A program made the position numbers and the translations under genes. Shown here in pieces: positions 52,829-61,852 of a stretch of 64,000 nucleotides of DNA. Under the pieces are notes generated by a model, which saw only the letters and a list, made by a program, of their open reading frames with translations, was not told the DNA's origin and did no database searches. How positions within the stretch are numbered: position 1 is the stretch's first letter; the number at the start of each line of letters is the position of its first letter. Source of the DNA: Nocardioides flavescens (lineage in GTDB: Bacteria; Actinomycetota; Actinomycetes; Propionibacteriales; Nocardioidaceae); NCBI RefSeq assembly GCF_009823805.1, contig NZ_WUEK01000005.1, positions 310,001 through 374,000 on the forward strand. The letters run 5' to 3'.

Positions 52829-52936
52829 TCACCGACGTTCGGTCGGTAGTCACCGACGTTCCGGGTGGGTGAGAGGTGTCTCAGGCCCCCGGAACGTCGG
52901 TGACTACCGCCGGCCCCCGGAACGTCTGTGGCTACC
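52824..52936. repeat. Long intergenic repeat, copy 3 (extended)
   Basis: Two direct GGTAGTCACCGACGTTC units, the TGAGAGGTGTCTCA hairpin, one exact inverted unit and a second, diverged inverted unit. The TAG in its first unit serves as the protease stop codon. Confidence 0.9.
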
Positions 52937-52951
52937 GCACAGACGAGGACG

Positions 52952-53641
52952 TCAGGACAGCGCGCGGTCGAGAGCGGCGTTGACGTGCAGGGTGGTGCAG
53001 GGGAAGACGGGGAGGTCGACATCGGCCTGCTTGATGAGCAGCTCGAGCTCGGTGCAGCCGAGGAGGACGCCCTCGGCGCCGGCGTCCCAGAGCTGGTCGA
53101 TCAGCTTGACGACGCGACGGCGGGTGCGGTCGAGCACGTGGCCGTGGACGAGCTCCTCGTAGATCGCGGAGTTGAGCCACTCGTGCTCGGAGGCGTCGGG
53201 CACGATCACCTCGAGCCCGTGGCCCGCCATCCGGTCGGTGAAGAACCCGTCGGACATGGCGACCTGGGTGCCGATGAAGCCGACCTTGGAGACCCCGGCC
53301 GCGCGGCACGCGTCGGCGACCACGTCGGCGAGGTGCAGCACGGGGACGTCGACGGCGGCCTCGACCTGGTCGAAGACCTTGTGGAACGTCGTGGTGCACA
53401 GCAGCAGGAAGTCGGCGCCCGCGCGCTCGACGCTCTGGCTGGCGGAGGCGAGGAGCTGACCGATCTGGTCCCACTTCTCGGCGTCCTCGAGATCGGTGAC
53501 CTCGGCGAAGTCCACCGTCGTGAGGACCAGCTTGGGCGAGGCGAGTCCGCCCACCCGGTCCTGCACCCCGAGGTTGAGGTCGCGGTAGTAGACCGCGCTG
53601 CTCTCCCAGCTCATCCCGCCGACGAGGCCGATCGTCTTCAC
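52952..53641 (-). CDS. Aspartate/glutamate racemase family protein
   Basis: 229 residues. TIGLVGGMSWESSAVYYRDLN is the typical start of the family. The two catalytic cysteine regions are LLLCTTTFHKVFDQ and EGVLLGCTELELLI, so the PLP-independent two-cysteine mechanism is possible, although the first motif reads CTT instead of the common CNT. The GTG start was chosen. It lies five bases from the end of the upstream SDR gene and is read after it on the same strand. Confidence 0.87.
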   Translation of the reverse strand: MKTIGLVGGMSWESSAVYYRDLNLGVQDRVGGLASPKLVLTTVDFAEVTDLEDAEKWDQIGQLLASASQSVERAGADFLLLCTTTFHKVFDQVEAAVDVPVLHLADVVADACRAAGVSKVGFIGTQVAMSDGFFTDRMAGHGLEVIVPDASEHEWLNSAIYEELVHGHVLDRTRRRVVKLIDQLWDAGAEGVLLGCTELELLIKQADVDLPVFPCTTLHVNAALDRALS

Positions 53642-53646
53642 GTGCG

Positions 53647-54477
53647 TCAGTCTCCCAGAGAGTCGTCGTCGGCGCTCGGGCGGTCGGGCAGCACCCGGTG
53701 CACCTTGTGCTGGTGGGCCTGCGCCTTGGGTCGGATGACCAGCTCGTCGATGCTCACGTGGGCCGGGCGGGTGGCCATCCACACGATCGCGTCGGCGACG
53801 TCGTCGGCGACCAGCGGCTCCGCGACCCCGGCGTAGACCGCGTCGGCCGCCGCCCGGTCGCCGTCGAAGCGGTTGAGCGCGAACTCGTCGGTGCGCACCA
53901 TCCCGGGCGCGACCTCCATGATCCGCACGGGCTGGTCGTAGAGCTCGAGGCGCAGCGTCTCGTTGACGACCTTGGTGCCGTGCTTGGCGGCGGTGTAGCC
54001 GGCGCCGCCCTCGTAGGCGAGACGCCCGGCGGTCGAGCCGACGTTGACGACCGCACCGGCCCCGCTGGCCACGAGCGCGGGCAGCAGCGCCTTGGTGACC
54101 TCCATCAGACCGACGACGTTGACCTCGAACATCGCGCGCCACGCGTCGGCGTCGGCCTCGGCCACGCTCGCCGCCCCGCCGAAGGCGCCACCGGCGTTGT
54201 TGACCAGCAGGTCCAACCGGCCCCCGGAGAGGCTGCCCACGGTCGAGGCGAGCCCGGCCACCGAGGCCGGGTCGGTGACGTCGCAGGTCACGGCGGTCCC
54301 GCCGATCTCGGCGGCCAGCGCCTCGACCCGCTCGGTGCGTCGCGCGGCGCAGACGACGTGGTAGCCGGCGGCCGCGAGCCGTCTCGCCGTGGCCTCGCCG
54401 ATGCCGCTGCTGGCGCCCGTGACGACGGCCGTGCGTCGTCCGGGAGGGGTGGTGGGACCGGTCGCGTGCTCGCTCAC
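53647..54477 (-). CDS. Short-chain dehydrogenase/reductase
   Basis: 276 residues. Classical SDR features: cofactor loop TAVVTGASSGIGEATARRL, LLVNNAGGAFGG, catalytic Ser in VNVGSTAGRLAYEGG and YTAAKHGTK (YxxxK). It resembles the YdfG-like NADP-dependent group. The C-terminal extension IRPKAQAHQHKVHRVLPDRP is uncommon. The substrate cannot be told. Confidence 0.87.
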   Translation of the reverse strand: MSEHATGPTTPPGRRTAVVTGASSGIGEATARRLAAAGYHVVCAARRTERVEALAAEIGGTAVTCDVTDPASVAGLASTVGSLSGGRLDLLVNNAGGAFGGAASVAEADADAWRAMFEVNVVGLMEVTKALLPALVASGAGAVVNVGSTAGRLAYEGGAGYTAAKHGTKVVNETLRLELYDQPVRIMEVAPGMVRTDEFALNRFDGDRAAADAVYAGVAEPLVADDVADAIVWMATRPAHVSIDELVIRPKAQAHQHKVHRVLPDRPSADDDSLGD

Positions 54478-54544
54478 GCGCCCATCCTGCACCCCGGCGC
54501 CGACACGCGGACCGGCACCGCGAGCGGTGGCACACTCGTCCCCC

Positions 54545-55003
54545 ATGACACCGACCCCCCTCACCGTCAGCGCGAGGGTCGCCGGGATCCTGGGCGGGCT
54601 GTGCTGGCTCGCCCGGGCGGTCCTCGACGGCACCGGCGCACCCGCCCCGGCCGTCGACGGGCTCTACTGGGGCGGCCTCGCCCTGCTCGCCGTGGCCCTC
54701 CTCGCCATCGGCGCGGGGCTCGTCTCCGGCATCGCCACACTGCGGGTGCTGGTCGCCGTCTGCCTGGGCGTGATGGCGTGGTCGCTGCTGGAGTTCCTGC
54801 GCGGGCAGTACGCCGACGCGCGGGTCGATGCCGTGGCCGGCGTGGTCGTCGCGCTGGGCTGCGCGGCGGGCGTGGCCCGGCGCCGCCCGACGGCTCCCGC
54901 GACCGCAGCCCCCGCAACCCCCGCAGCCCCCGCAGCCAGCGGGCACCGCGCCCGGCGCGGCCCGTCCTCCCCAGCCGGCCGTCGGCGCTCGCCCGCCCGC
55001 TAG
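54545..55003 (+). CDS. Small integral membrane protein, unknown function
   Basis: 152 residues with about four hydrophobic helices (GILGGLCWLARAVL; GLALLAVALLAIGAGLV; VLVAVCLGVMAWSLLEFL; AVAGVVVALGCAAGV) and an Ala/Pro then Arg-rich C-terminal tail. No family recognised. It diverges from the SDR gene and precedes mshA. Confidence 0.65.
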   Translation: MTPTPLTVSARVAGILGGLCWLARAVLDGTGAPAPAVDGLYWGGLALLAVALLAIGAGLVSGIATLRVLVAVCLGVMAWSLLEFLRGQYADARVDAVAGVVVALGCAAGVARRRPTAPATAAPATPAAPAASGHRARRGPSSPAGRRRSPAR

Positions 55004-55146
55004 GGAGGTGCTGATGAATGGGGGCGGGGCTGACGCCGCCCCGTGCCATTGATCAGCGCTTCCCTGGGCCGGGTACCTCCGGGAATGTCGGCTCCCTGTG
55101 GTGGAGTTGGCTCCAGGGACCGGCGGGCGCGAGGCGGAGGTGCAGG

Positions 55147-56403
55147 GTGGGAGCGGTGCGGCGGCTCGCGATGATCAGCCTGCACACCTCCCCCCTCGAC
55201 CAGCCCGGCACCGGCGACGCGGGCGGCATGAACGTCTACGTCCTCGAGGTCGCCAAGCGCCTGGCCCGGCGCGGTGTCGAGGTCGACGTCTTCACCCGCG
55301 CGACCAGCTCGGCGCTCGAGCCCGTCGTGGTGGCGTACGACGGGGTGACGGTGCGTCACATCCACGCCGGCCCGTTCGAGGGGCTCACCAAGCACGAGCT
55401 CCCCGCACAGCTGTGCGTCTTCGCCCGCGAGGTGCTGCGCACCGAGGCCGCGCAGCCCGTAGGCCACTACGACGTCGTCCACAGCCACTACTGGCTCTCC
55501 GGGCAGGTCGGGGCGCTCGCCCGGGACCGCTGGGGGGTCCCGCTCGTGCACTCGATGCACACGATGGCCAAGGTCAAGAACGCCGCGCTGGCGGACGGTG
55601 ACACCCCCGAGCCGCCGGCTCGGGTGATCGGTGAGGAGCAGGTGGTCGAGGCCGCCGACGTGCTGGTCGCCAACACCGCGCTCGAGGCGCAGCAGCTGCT
55701 CGACCTCTACGACGCCGATCCGGCCCGCGTCGAGGTGGTGCACCCCGGCGTGGACCTCGAGGTCTTCCGTCCCGTGCCCCGGGCCGAGGCCCGCGCCGCG
55801 CTGGGGCTGCCCGTCGACGCCGACGTGGTGCTGTTCGCCGGTCGCATCCAGCCGCTCAAGGGGCCCGACGTCCTGCTGCGGGCCGTCGCCGAGCTCGTCG
55901 CCCGCGAGCCGGGTCGCCGGGGGCGGCTCGTGGTGCCGGTGGTGGGCGGTCCGTCGGGCACCGGTCTCGACAAGCCGCAGGCGCTGGCCGACCTCGCGGC
56001 CGAGCTGGGCATCGCCGACCTGGTGCGGTTCGTGCCGCCGGTCGGTCAGGCCGAGCTCGCGCGGTGGTACGCCGCCGCCACGCTCGTCGCCGTCCCGTCG
56101 TTCAACGAGTCGTTCGGCCTGGTCGCCGCCGAGGCCCAGGCCGCCGGGTCACCCGTCGTCGCCGCCGCCGTCGGTGGCCTCACGACGGTCGTGCGCGACG
56201 GGCACAGCGGTCTGCTGGTGCCCGGCCACGGCGCCGAGGAGTGGGCCGCCGCGCTCGGTGCGGTGCTGGCCGACCCGGCGCTGCGCGACCGCTTGGCCGT
56301 CGGCGCGCTCGAGCAGGCCCGCCACTTCTCCTGGGACGCCACCGCCGAGGCGACCCTGGCCGTCTACGAGCGGGCCCGCGGCCGGCTCCGGGAGGCGTCG
56401 TGA
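55147..56403 (+). CDS. mshA: D-inositol-3-phosphate glycosyltransferase (mycothiol synthesis)
   Basis: 418 residues, GT4. The signature [20 protein letters not shown] is diagnostic of Msh[26 protein letters not shown] and the donor site [17 protein letters not shown] follow. It transfers GlcNAc to 1L-inositol 1-phosphate, the first step of mycothiol synthesis. GGAGG lies six bases before the chosen GTG. It overlaps the YbjN-family gene by GTGA, the same order as in mycobacteria. Confidence 0.95.
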   Translation: MGAVRRLAMISLHTSPLDQPGTGDAGGMNVYVLEVAKRLARRGVEVDVFTRATSSALEPVVVAYDGVTVRHIHAGPFEGLTKHELPAQLCVFAREVLRTEAAQPVGHYDVVHSHYWLSGQVGALARDRWGVPLVHSMHTMAKVKNAALADGDTPEPPARVIGEEQVVEAADVLVANTALEAQQLLDLYDADPARVEVVHPGVDLEVFRPVPRAEARAALGLPVDADVVLFAGRIQPLKGPDVLLRAVAELVAREPGRRGRLVVPVVGGPSGTGLDKPQALADLAAELGIADLVRFVPPVGQAELARWYAAATLVAVPSFNESFGLVAAEAQAAGSPVVAAAVGGLTTVVRDGHSGLLVPGHGAEEWAAALGAVLADPALRDRLAVGALEQARHFSWDATAEATLAVYERARGRLREAS

Positions 56404-56966
56404 CCGACTGGGACCCCGAGCCCGAGCCCGAGGCGCCGGCCCTCGCGCGCATCCGCGCCTGGCTGGACGCCCAGGGCCTGGAGTTCACCGAGCCCTCGCC
56501 GGGGCTGTTCTCCTTCACCCTGCCCGGCGAGCGCAAGCTGCAGACGCCGGTCCGGCTCGACGTGGGCCGTCACGCGCTGGCCGTGCACGCCTTCGTCTGC
56601 CGGCGCCCCGACGAGAACCACGCCGGCGTCTACCACTGGATGCTCCAGCGCAACCTGCGCCTCTACGCCGTCTCCTTCGCCCTCGACGCCGTCGGCGACA
56701 TCTACCTCGACGGTCGGCTGCCGCTCGTCGTGCTCGACGGCGACCACGCCGACGAGGAGCTCGACCGCCTGCTCGGCACGGTGCTCAGCACCGCCGACGA
56801 GTCCTTCAACACCCTGCTCGAGCTCGGCTTCGCCTCCTCGATCCGCAAGGAGTGGGAGTGGCGGCGACTGCGCGGGGAGTCGACCGCCAACCTCGAGGCG
56901 TTCCGCGGCTGGCTGGAGAGGGACTCAGGCGACCAGCACGACGAGGAAGGCCACGACGGCCGGTAG
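56400..56966 (+). CDS. YbjN-domain protein
   Basis: 188 residues. [41 protein letters not shown] and [24 protein letters not shown] fit the YbjN/type III secretion-chaperone-like fold found next to mshA in actinobacteria. Biochemical role unknown. Its 3' end overlaps the convergent DUF1304 gene by 42 bases. Confidence 0.82.
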   Translation: MTDWDPEPEPEAPALARIRAWLDAQGLEFTEPSPGLFSFTLPGERKLQTPVRLDVGRHALAVHAFVCRRPDENHAGVYHWMLQRNLRLYAVSFALDAVGDIYLDGRLPLVVLDGDHADEELDRLLGTVLSTADESFNTLLELGFASSIRKEWEWRRLRGESTANLEAFRGWLERDSGDQHDEEGHDGR

Positions 56967-57275
56967 CGCCTGCACCAGCCAGATCTTCGGCCCGACCGTC
57001 GCGCCGCCGTACGCCCCGGCGATGACGACGCAGCCGAGGAAGAACAGCCGCACGTCCTCGCGTCCCGAGACCAGCCCCCAGGCCAGCCCGGCGGCGAGGA
57101 AGCCGTTGTAGAGCCCCTGGTTGGCCGCCATCACCTTGCTCTCGGCGGCGAACTCCGGGGTCAGACCGAACGCCGCACGACCGCGCGGGGTGTCCCAGAG
57201 GAACATCTCCAGCACGAGGAACCCGAGGTGCAGGGCGGCGACGAGCCCGACGAGGACGGCGGCGAGGGTGCTCAC
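56925..57275 (-). CDS. DUF1304 small membrane protein
   Basis: 116 residues, four hydrophobic helices with the family pattern VAALHLGFLVLEMFLWDTPRG, AANQGLYNGFLAAGLAWG and FFLGCVVIAGAYGGATV. Function unknown. Confidence 0.82.
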   Translation of the reverse strand: MSTLAAVLVGLVAALHLGFLVLEMFLWDTPRGRAAFGLTPEFAAESKVMAANQGLYNGFLAAGLAWGLVSGREDVRLFFLGCVVIAGAYGGATVGPKIWLVQALPAVVAFLVVLVA

Positions 57276-57294
57276 CGGGGGAGTCTCGCAGCCC

Positions 57295-58254
57295 TCACAC
57301 CGGAGGGGGAGGAGCCGTCGCGGCGGTGCGGGGCTTGCGCCGGGCCACCGCGACGCCGACGAGGGCGAGCACACCACCGGCGTACGCCATGGTGGCGGGG
57401 GTCTCGCCGAGCAGCAGCCAGCCCATGACGATGGTGATCGGCGGGACGAGGTACGTCGTCACGCCGAGGTTGCCAGCGGACATCGAGCGCAGGGCGTAGG
57501 CGAAGGTCGTGAACGCGATCGCGGTCGGGAAGACCCCGAGGTAGACGACCCAGCCGACGTCGGCGGCCGAAGCTGCCCGGACGTCGCCGACGAGCTGCCC
57601 GGCGAAGGGCAGGCACGCCACCGCGCCGACCGAGCAGGCGAGCCAGGTGACCTGCACCGCCGGCAGTCGGGCGACGAGCGGCTTCTGCAGGACCAGGCTG
57701 ACGGCGTAGACGACCGCGGCCAGCAGGCAGAGCAGCACCCCGGCCACGCTGCGATCGCCGTGCTCCCCGCCGGTGGCGGTCGCGATCAGCACGATGCCGG
57801 CGAAGGCGAGACCGAGCCCGATCGCGAGGTAGCGGGTGAACCGCTCGCCGAGGAACACCGCCGCGAGCAGCGCCACGAGCACGGGGGAGACCTGGATCAG
57901 CATCACCGCGGTGCCGGCGTCGACGTGCTGCTCGCCGGCGTTGAGGGCGACGTTGTAGACGCCGAACCACAGCACGCCGATCGCGACCACGGCCAGCCAC
58001 TGCCCCCGGGTCATCCGGACCAGCCCGCGGCTCAGGGCGGTGACCCCGAGGCACACCGCGCCGACGAGCAGTCGGCCCAGTGACAGCGAGCCGGGGGAGA
58101 AGGTGTCCGCGAGGTGGCGGATCGCGACGAACGCCGAGGCCCACAGCACGAGCGTCACCCCGACGGCAGCCAGCGGCAGCCACGGCGCGGGGGCCGTCGT
58201 GCCGGGCGGCTCGGGACGCTCGGGGCGACCGGTCTCGGGACGGGTGGCGGTCAC
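57295..58254 (-). CDS. EamA/DMT-family transporter
   Basis: 319 residues, ten hydrophobic helices in two EamA repeats (LWASAFVAIRHLADTFSPG in the first; VVYAVSLVLQKPLVARLPA starting the second). It is likely a metabolite exporter; substrate unknown. The GTG start follows a Pro-rich hydrophilic lead. It ends 20 bases before the DUF1304 start on the same strand, so the two are probably co-transcribed. Confidence 0.85.
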   Translation of the reverse strand: MTATRPETGRPERPEPPGTTAPAPWLPLAAVGVTLVLWASAFVAIRHLADTFSPGSLSLGRLLVGAVCLGVTALSRGLVRMTRGQWLAVVAIGVLWFGVYNVALNAGEQHVDAGTAVMLIQVSPVLVALLAAVFLGERFTRYLAIGLGLAFAGIVLIATATGGEHGDRSVAGVLLCLLAAVVYAVSLVLQKPLVARLPAVQVTWLACSVGAVACLPFAGQLVGDVRAASAADVGWVVYLGVFPTAIAFTTFAYALRSMSAGNLGVTTYLVPPITIVMGWLLLGETPATMAYAGGVLALVGVAVARRKPRTAATAPPPPV

Positions 58255-58369
58255 CGGGTCATCACGGGCCCAGCCTAGGAACGCCGGACCCCGCGTGGCA
58301 CGCGGGTTCCGGACGTCGATGCGCGAGATGGTGCCGTTCCGTCCGGCGGGGACGGGGCACCGGTCGCCC

Positions 58370-59005
58370 GTGCAGCTCGCCACGACGTACGCCGAGGTCG
58401 TCGCGGCCCTCACGACCACGGTCGAGGGCCTCGCGCCGGCAGACTTCGAGCGCCCCACCCGCACCGAGTGGACCGTGCGCGAGCTGCTGTGGCACCAGAC
58501 GCTCGACGCGATCCGTGCCCTGGCCACCTTCGCCACGGTCGTCGACCGGCCCGTCGACACCGACGCGGTGACCTACTGGACCGACTTCCACCCCGACGCG
58601 GGCGACGGGGGAGCCGGCCACGCGGCGTACGTGCGGGCCGCGGCAGCGGCGTTCGACTCAGCGGACGGCGTGGCGGCGTTCTGGCGCGACACCGGCCCGG
58701 CGGCCGCCCGCGCCGCGGCGGCCGCCGACCCCGCGGCGCATGTGGCCACCCAGGGCCACGTGCTCACGGTCGGGGACTTCGTCTCCACGCTGATCGTCGA
58801 GGCGACGGTGCACCTGCTCGACCTGTCGGTCGACCTCGAGGGTGCGGCCGCACCGCCGGCGGCCGCCCTCGCCGAGACCCGCCGGGTGCTCGAGGCGCTC
58901 GAGGACCGGCCTACGGGCGGGACCCTGCCGTCGGAGTGGGACGACACCGAGGCGGTGCTGCGGGCCACCGGGAGGCTCCCGGGCTGGCCGGTGCTGCTCG
59001 GGTGA
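58370..59005 (+). CDS. DinB/maleylpyruvate-isomerase-N-type protein
   Basis: About 211 residues. The TIGR03083-like four-helix pattern is seen: TYAEVVAALTTTVEGLAPAD, RTEWTVRELLWHQ and a metal-ligand histidine in VEATVHLLDLSVDL. Such proteins include mycothiol-dependent isomerases and S-transferases; the closeness of mshA is suggestive. The GTG opening VQLATTY was chosen on family length; an ATG 17 codons upstream is possible. Confidence 0.75.
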   Translation: MQLATTYAEVVAALTTTVEGLAPADFERPTRTEWTVRELLWHQTLDAIRALATFATVVDRPVDTDAVTYWTDFHPDAGDGGAGHAAYVRAAAAAFDSADGVAAFWRDTGPAAARAAAAADPAAHVATQGHVLTVGDFVSTLIVEATVHLLDLSVDLEGAAAPPAAALAETRRVLEALEDRPTGGTLPSEWDDTEAVLRATGRLPGWPVLLG

Positions 59006-59023
59006 GGCCGCCTGACGCCGGGC

Positions 59024-59701
59024 TCAGAGGTCGAGCTTGTAGCCCAGGCCGCGGACGGTGACGAGGTACTTCGGCTCGCCCGGGTCGGGCTCGAGCTTGG
59101 CGCGCAGCCGCTTGACGTGGACGTCGAGGGTCTTGGTGTCGCCGACGTAGTCGGAGCCCCAGACCCGGTCGATGAGCTGGCCGCGGGTCAGCACGCGACC
59201 GGGGTTGCGCAGGAACATCTCGAGCAGCTCGAACTCCTTGAGCGGCAGCCGCTGCTCCTGGCCCCCGACCGTGACCACGTGGCGCTCGACGTCCATGCGC
59301 ACCGGGCCGGCCTCGAGGGTCGGCGGGGCAAGGTCGGGCTCGACGCCGCGGCGCAGCACGGCGCGGATGCGGGCGACGAGCTCGCGGGGGGAGTAGGGCT
59401 TGGTGACGTAGTCGTCGGCGCCGAGCTCGAGGCCGACCACCTTGTCGACCTCGTCGTCCTTGGCGCTCACCATGATCACCGGCACGCTGCTGGTCTGCCG
59501 GATCGTGCGGCAGACCTCGGTGCCGGGGATGCCCGGCAGCATGAGGTCGAGCAGCACGATGTCCGCGCCGTTGCGGTCGAACTCCGTGAGCGCGGTGTTG
59601 CCGTCGGCGGCGATCGCGACCTCGAAGCCCTCCTTGCGCAGCATGTAGGCCAGGGCCTCGCTGTAGCTCTCTTCGTCCTCGACGACGAGTACCCGGGTCA
59701 C
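59024..59701 (-). CDS. regX3: Phosphate-responsive response regulator
   Basis: 225 residues, OmpR/PhoB type. The intact receiver has VVEDEES, phospho-Asp in DIVLLDLMLPG and Lys in YVTKPYSPREL; the C-terminal winged helix ends LDVHVKRLRAKLE and VRGLGYKL. It overlaps senX3 by GTGA. Position opposite phoU, with gpm and mshA nearby, matches mycobacterial RegX3, which controls phosphate-starvation genes. Confidence 0.93.
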   Translation of the reverse strand: MTRVLVVEDEESYSEALAYMLRKEGFEVAIAADGNTALTEFDRNGADIVLLDLMLPGIPGTEVCRTIRQTSSVPVIMVSAKDDEVDKVVGLELGADDYVTKPYSPRELVARIRAVLRRGVEPDLAPPTLEAGPVRMDVERHVVTVGGQEQRLPLKEFELLEMFLRNPGRVLTRGQLIDRVWGSDYVGDTKTLDVHVKRLRAKLEPDPGEPKYLVTVRGLGYKLDL

Positions 59702-60864
59702 TTCAACACCTCTCTGTGGGGATGCTCGGGGGACGCGTCCGCGCCGCTCGGCACGTGCTGGGGCAGGGTCAGCGTGAACGTCGAACCCTGGCCCTCCACG
59801 GACCACACCCGGATGTCGCCACCGTGGGTGGCGGCGACGTGCTTGACGATGGACAGACCGAGACCGGTGCCGCCCGTGGAGCGGTGCCGCGCCGGGTCGA
59901 CGCGGTAGAAGCGCTCGAAGATGCGGTCGATCTCGTTGCTGGGGATCCCGATGCCCTGGTCGACGACGGAGATGTCGACCACACCGTCCTCGGCCTTGGT
60001 GGTGACGAGCACGGTGGAGTCGGGCCGGGAGTACGACACGGCGTTGGAGACCAGGTTGGAGACGGCGGCGGAGACCTGCTCGTGGTTGCCGAACACCTCG
60101 AGGCCGGACGTGCCGCTGGTGACGACCTGGATGTTCTTGGACCCCGCGTCGATGGCGCTGGTGTCGACGGCCATGGCGATGATGTCGTCGAGGTCGACCG
60201 GGTCGGGCATCTCGAGCGGGTCGTCGGCCTGCAGCCGCGAGAGCTCGATGATCTGCTGCACGAGCCCGGTCAGCCGGTCGCTCTCCAGCGACATCCGGCT
60301 GGCGAACCGCTCGACCGCCTCCGGGTCGTCGCTGGCGTCGCAGACGGCCTCGGCGAGCAGCTTGATCGCACCGACCGGGGTCTTCAGCTCGTGGCTGACG
60401 TTGGCGACGAAGTCGCGGCGCACGGCCTCCACGCGGCGTTCGCGGGTGCGGTCCTCGACGAGCACCAGGACCAGGCGCGAGCCCAGCGGCGCGACCCGCG
60501 CGGTGACGTGGCGCGGCGGGCCGCTCGGGCGGGCGAGCAGCAGCTCGGTCTCGCGGATCTGGCCGTCGCGGCGCACCTGGTGCACCAGGTCGTCGAGCTC
60601 CTCGTTGAGCAGGGCGGTGCCGCGCACGAGGCCGAGGGCGTAGGCCGGGGCCGACGCCTTCACCACCGTGTCGGAGTCGTCGACGATGACCGCGCTGCTG
60701 CGCAGCACCGACAGGACCGTCGCGACCTCGGGCGGTACGACGGGCAGCTCGACGGGTGCCGCGCTCTGCTGCTGGCGGTCGGAGATGTGCCAGGCGAGCA
60801 TCGCGCCTCCGGCGACCACGGCCCCGAGGATCGCGGCGAGGAACGCCTGCGTCGTCGGGTCCAC
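59698..60864 (-). CDS. senX3: Phosphate-sensing histidine kinase
   Basis: 388 residues. A single N-terminal helix (AFLAAILGAVVAGGAMLAW), a PAS-like domain, HisKA box DFVANVSHELKTPVGAIKLL, N box VSNLVSNAVSYSRPD, G1 VVDQGIGIP and G2 GGTGLGLSIVKHV. With the overlapping regX3 it forms the SenX3-RegX3 two-component system. The promoter region is shared with divergent phoU. Confidence 0.93.
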   Translation of the reverse strand: MDPTTQAFLAAILGAVVAGGAMLAWHISDRQQQSAAPVELPVVPPEVATVLSVLRSSAVIVDDSDTVVKASAPAYALGLVRGTALLNEELDDLVHQVRRDGQIRETELLLARPSGPPRHVTARVAPLGSRLVLVLVEDRTRERRVEAVRRDFVANVSHELKTPVGAIKLLAEAVCDASDDPEAVERFASRMSLESDRLTGLVQQIIELSRLQADDPLEMPDPVDLDDIIAMAVDTSAIDAGSKNIQVVTSGTSGLEVFGNHEQVSAAVSNLVSNAVSYSRPDSTVLVTTKAEDGVVDISVVDQGIGIPSNEIDRIFERFYRVDPARHRSTGGTGLGLSIVKHVAATHGGDIRVWSVEGQGSTFTLTLPQHVPSGADASPEHPHREVLK

Positions 60865-60916
60865 CCCACAATCGTAGGGCGGGCGTCGACTGCCGTTCGC
60901 AATCCACGAACCCGAC

Positions 60917-60947
60917 GTTCGCGATGTTCACTCCTCGTTCACGTGAG
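60917..60947. promoter_or_regulatory. Pho-box-like direct repeats between senX3 and phoU
   Basis: GTTC occurs at 60917, 60926 and 60937; the last two lie in an 11-base direct repeat (GTTCACTCCTC then GTTCACGTGAG), the form of actinobacterial PhoP/RegX3 boxes. It lies 40-70 bp before phoU and 50-80 bp before senX3, so either promoter could be controlled. Confidence 0.6.
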
Positions 60948-60986
60948 CACCCCGGGCGTACACGTCACCCGATTACCGTCGAGGAC

Positions 60987-61646
60987 ATGCGTGAACTCTT
61001 CCACGACGAGCTGGACTCGGTCTTCGTCGACCTCGCGGCGATCTGCTCGCAGGTCGAGGCCGCTGTCGCGGGTGCGACCGAGGCCCTCCTCAGCGGTGAC
61101 GCCGAGCTCGCCGAGCGCGTCATCAGCGGCGATGCCGCCATCGACCAGGCCCGCGAGGACGTCGAGGAGAAGGCGTTCTCCCTGCTCTCCCTCCAGGCCC
61201 CGGTGGCCGGCGACCTGCGCGTCGTGGTCGCCGCGCTGCGCATGGTGACCGAGCTCGAGCGGATGGGCGACCTGTCCGTCCACGTCGCCAAGATCGCCCG
61301 CCTGCGGGTGCCCAACATCGCCGTGCCCGAGGAGATCCGTCCGACGCTCAGCCGCATGGCCGCGGTCGCCGAGGACATGGTCGGCCGGGTCAAGGCGATC
61401 ATCGCCGACCGCGACGTCAGTGCCGCGATCGAGCTCGGCCGCGACGACGAGGAGATGGACCAGCTGCGCCGCCGCTCCTTCGCCGAGCTCCTCTCCGACG
61501 ACTGGACCCAGGGCGTCGAGGCCGCCGTCGACGTCGCCCTCCTCGGCCGCTACTACGAGCGCATCGCCGACCACGCCGTCTCCGTCGCCCACCGCGTCGT
61601 CTTCGTCGTCACCGGCGAGAAGCCCGTCCCCGCCGTTCGCGCCTGA
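60987..61646 (+). CDS. phoU: Phosphate-transport regulator PhoU
   Basis: 219 residues, two PhoU three-helix bundles: ERVISGDAAIDQAREDVEEKAF, APVAGDLRVVVAALRMVTELERMGDL in the first and DEEMDQLRRRSF, YYERIADHAVSVAHRV in the second, with the conserved E/DxxxD metal motifs. It links the Pst transporter to the SenX3 kinase and represses the Pho response in phosphate excess. Here it stands alone without pst genes. Confidence 0.93.
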   Translation: MRELFHDELDSVFVDLAAICSQVEAAVAGATEALLSGDAELAERVISGDAAIDQAREDVEEKAFSLLSLQAPVAGDLRVVVAALRMVTELERMGDLSVHVAKIARLRVPNIAVPEEIRPTLSRMAAVAEDMVGRVKAIIADRDVSAAIELGRDDEEMDQLRRRSFAELLSDDWTQGVEAAVDVALLGRYYERIADHAVSVAHRVVFVVTGEKPVPAVRA

Positions 61647-61695
61647 CGCTCCCTCCGTTTTCGTCGTCCGGCCACGGCCCTGTCTGGCTCCGGGC

Positions 61696-61779
61696 GGTAG
61701 TCACCGACGTTCGGTCGGTAGTCACCGACGTTTCGGGGCCTGAGAGGTGTCTCAGACCCCCGGAACGTCGGTGACTACC
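61696..61779. repeat. Long intergenic repeat, copy 4
   Basis: Two direct GGTAGTCACCGACGTTC-type units, the TGAGAGGTGTCTCA hairpin and the inverted unit, 50 bases after phoU. Confidence 0.9.
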
Positions 61780-61852
61780 GCCAGCCCCCTGCCCCGCCCG
61801 GGGCTGTGGAGAGCCGTTCGCGCCGAGGTGCGAAGCACTCCACGCTGGTGGG

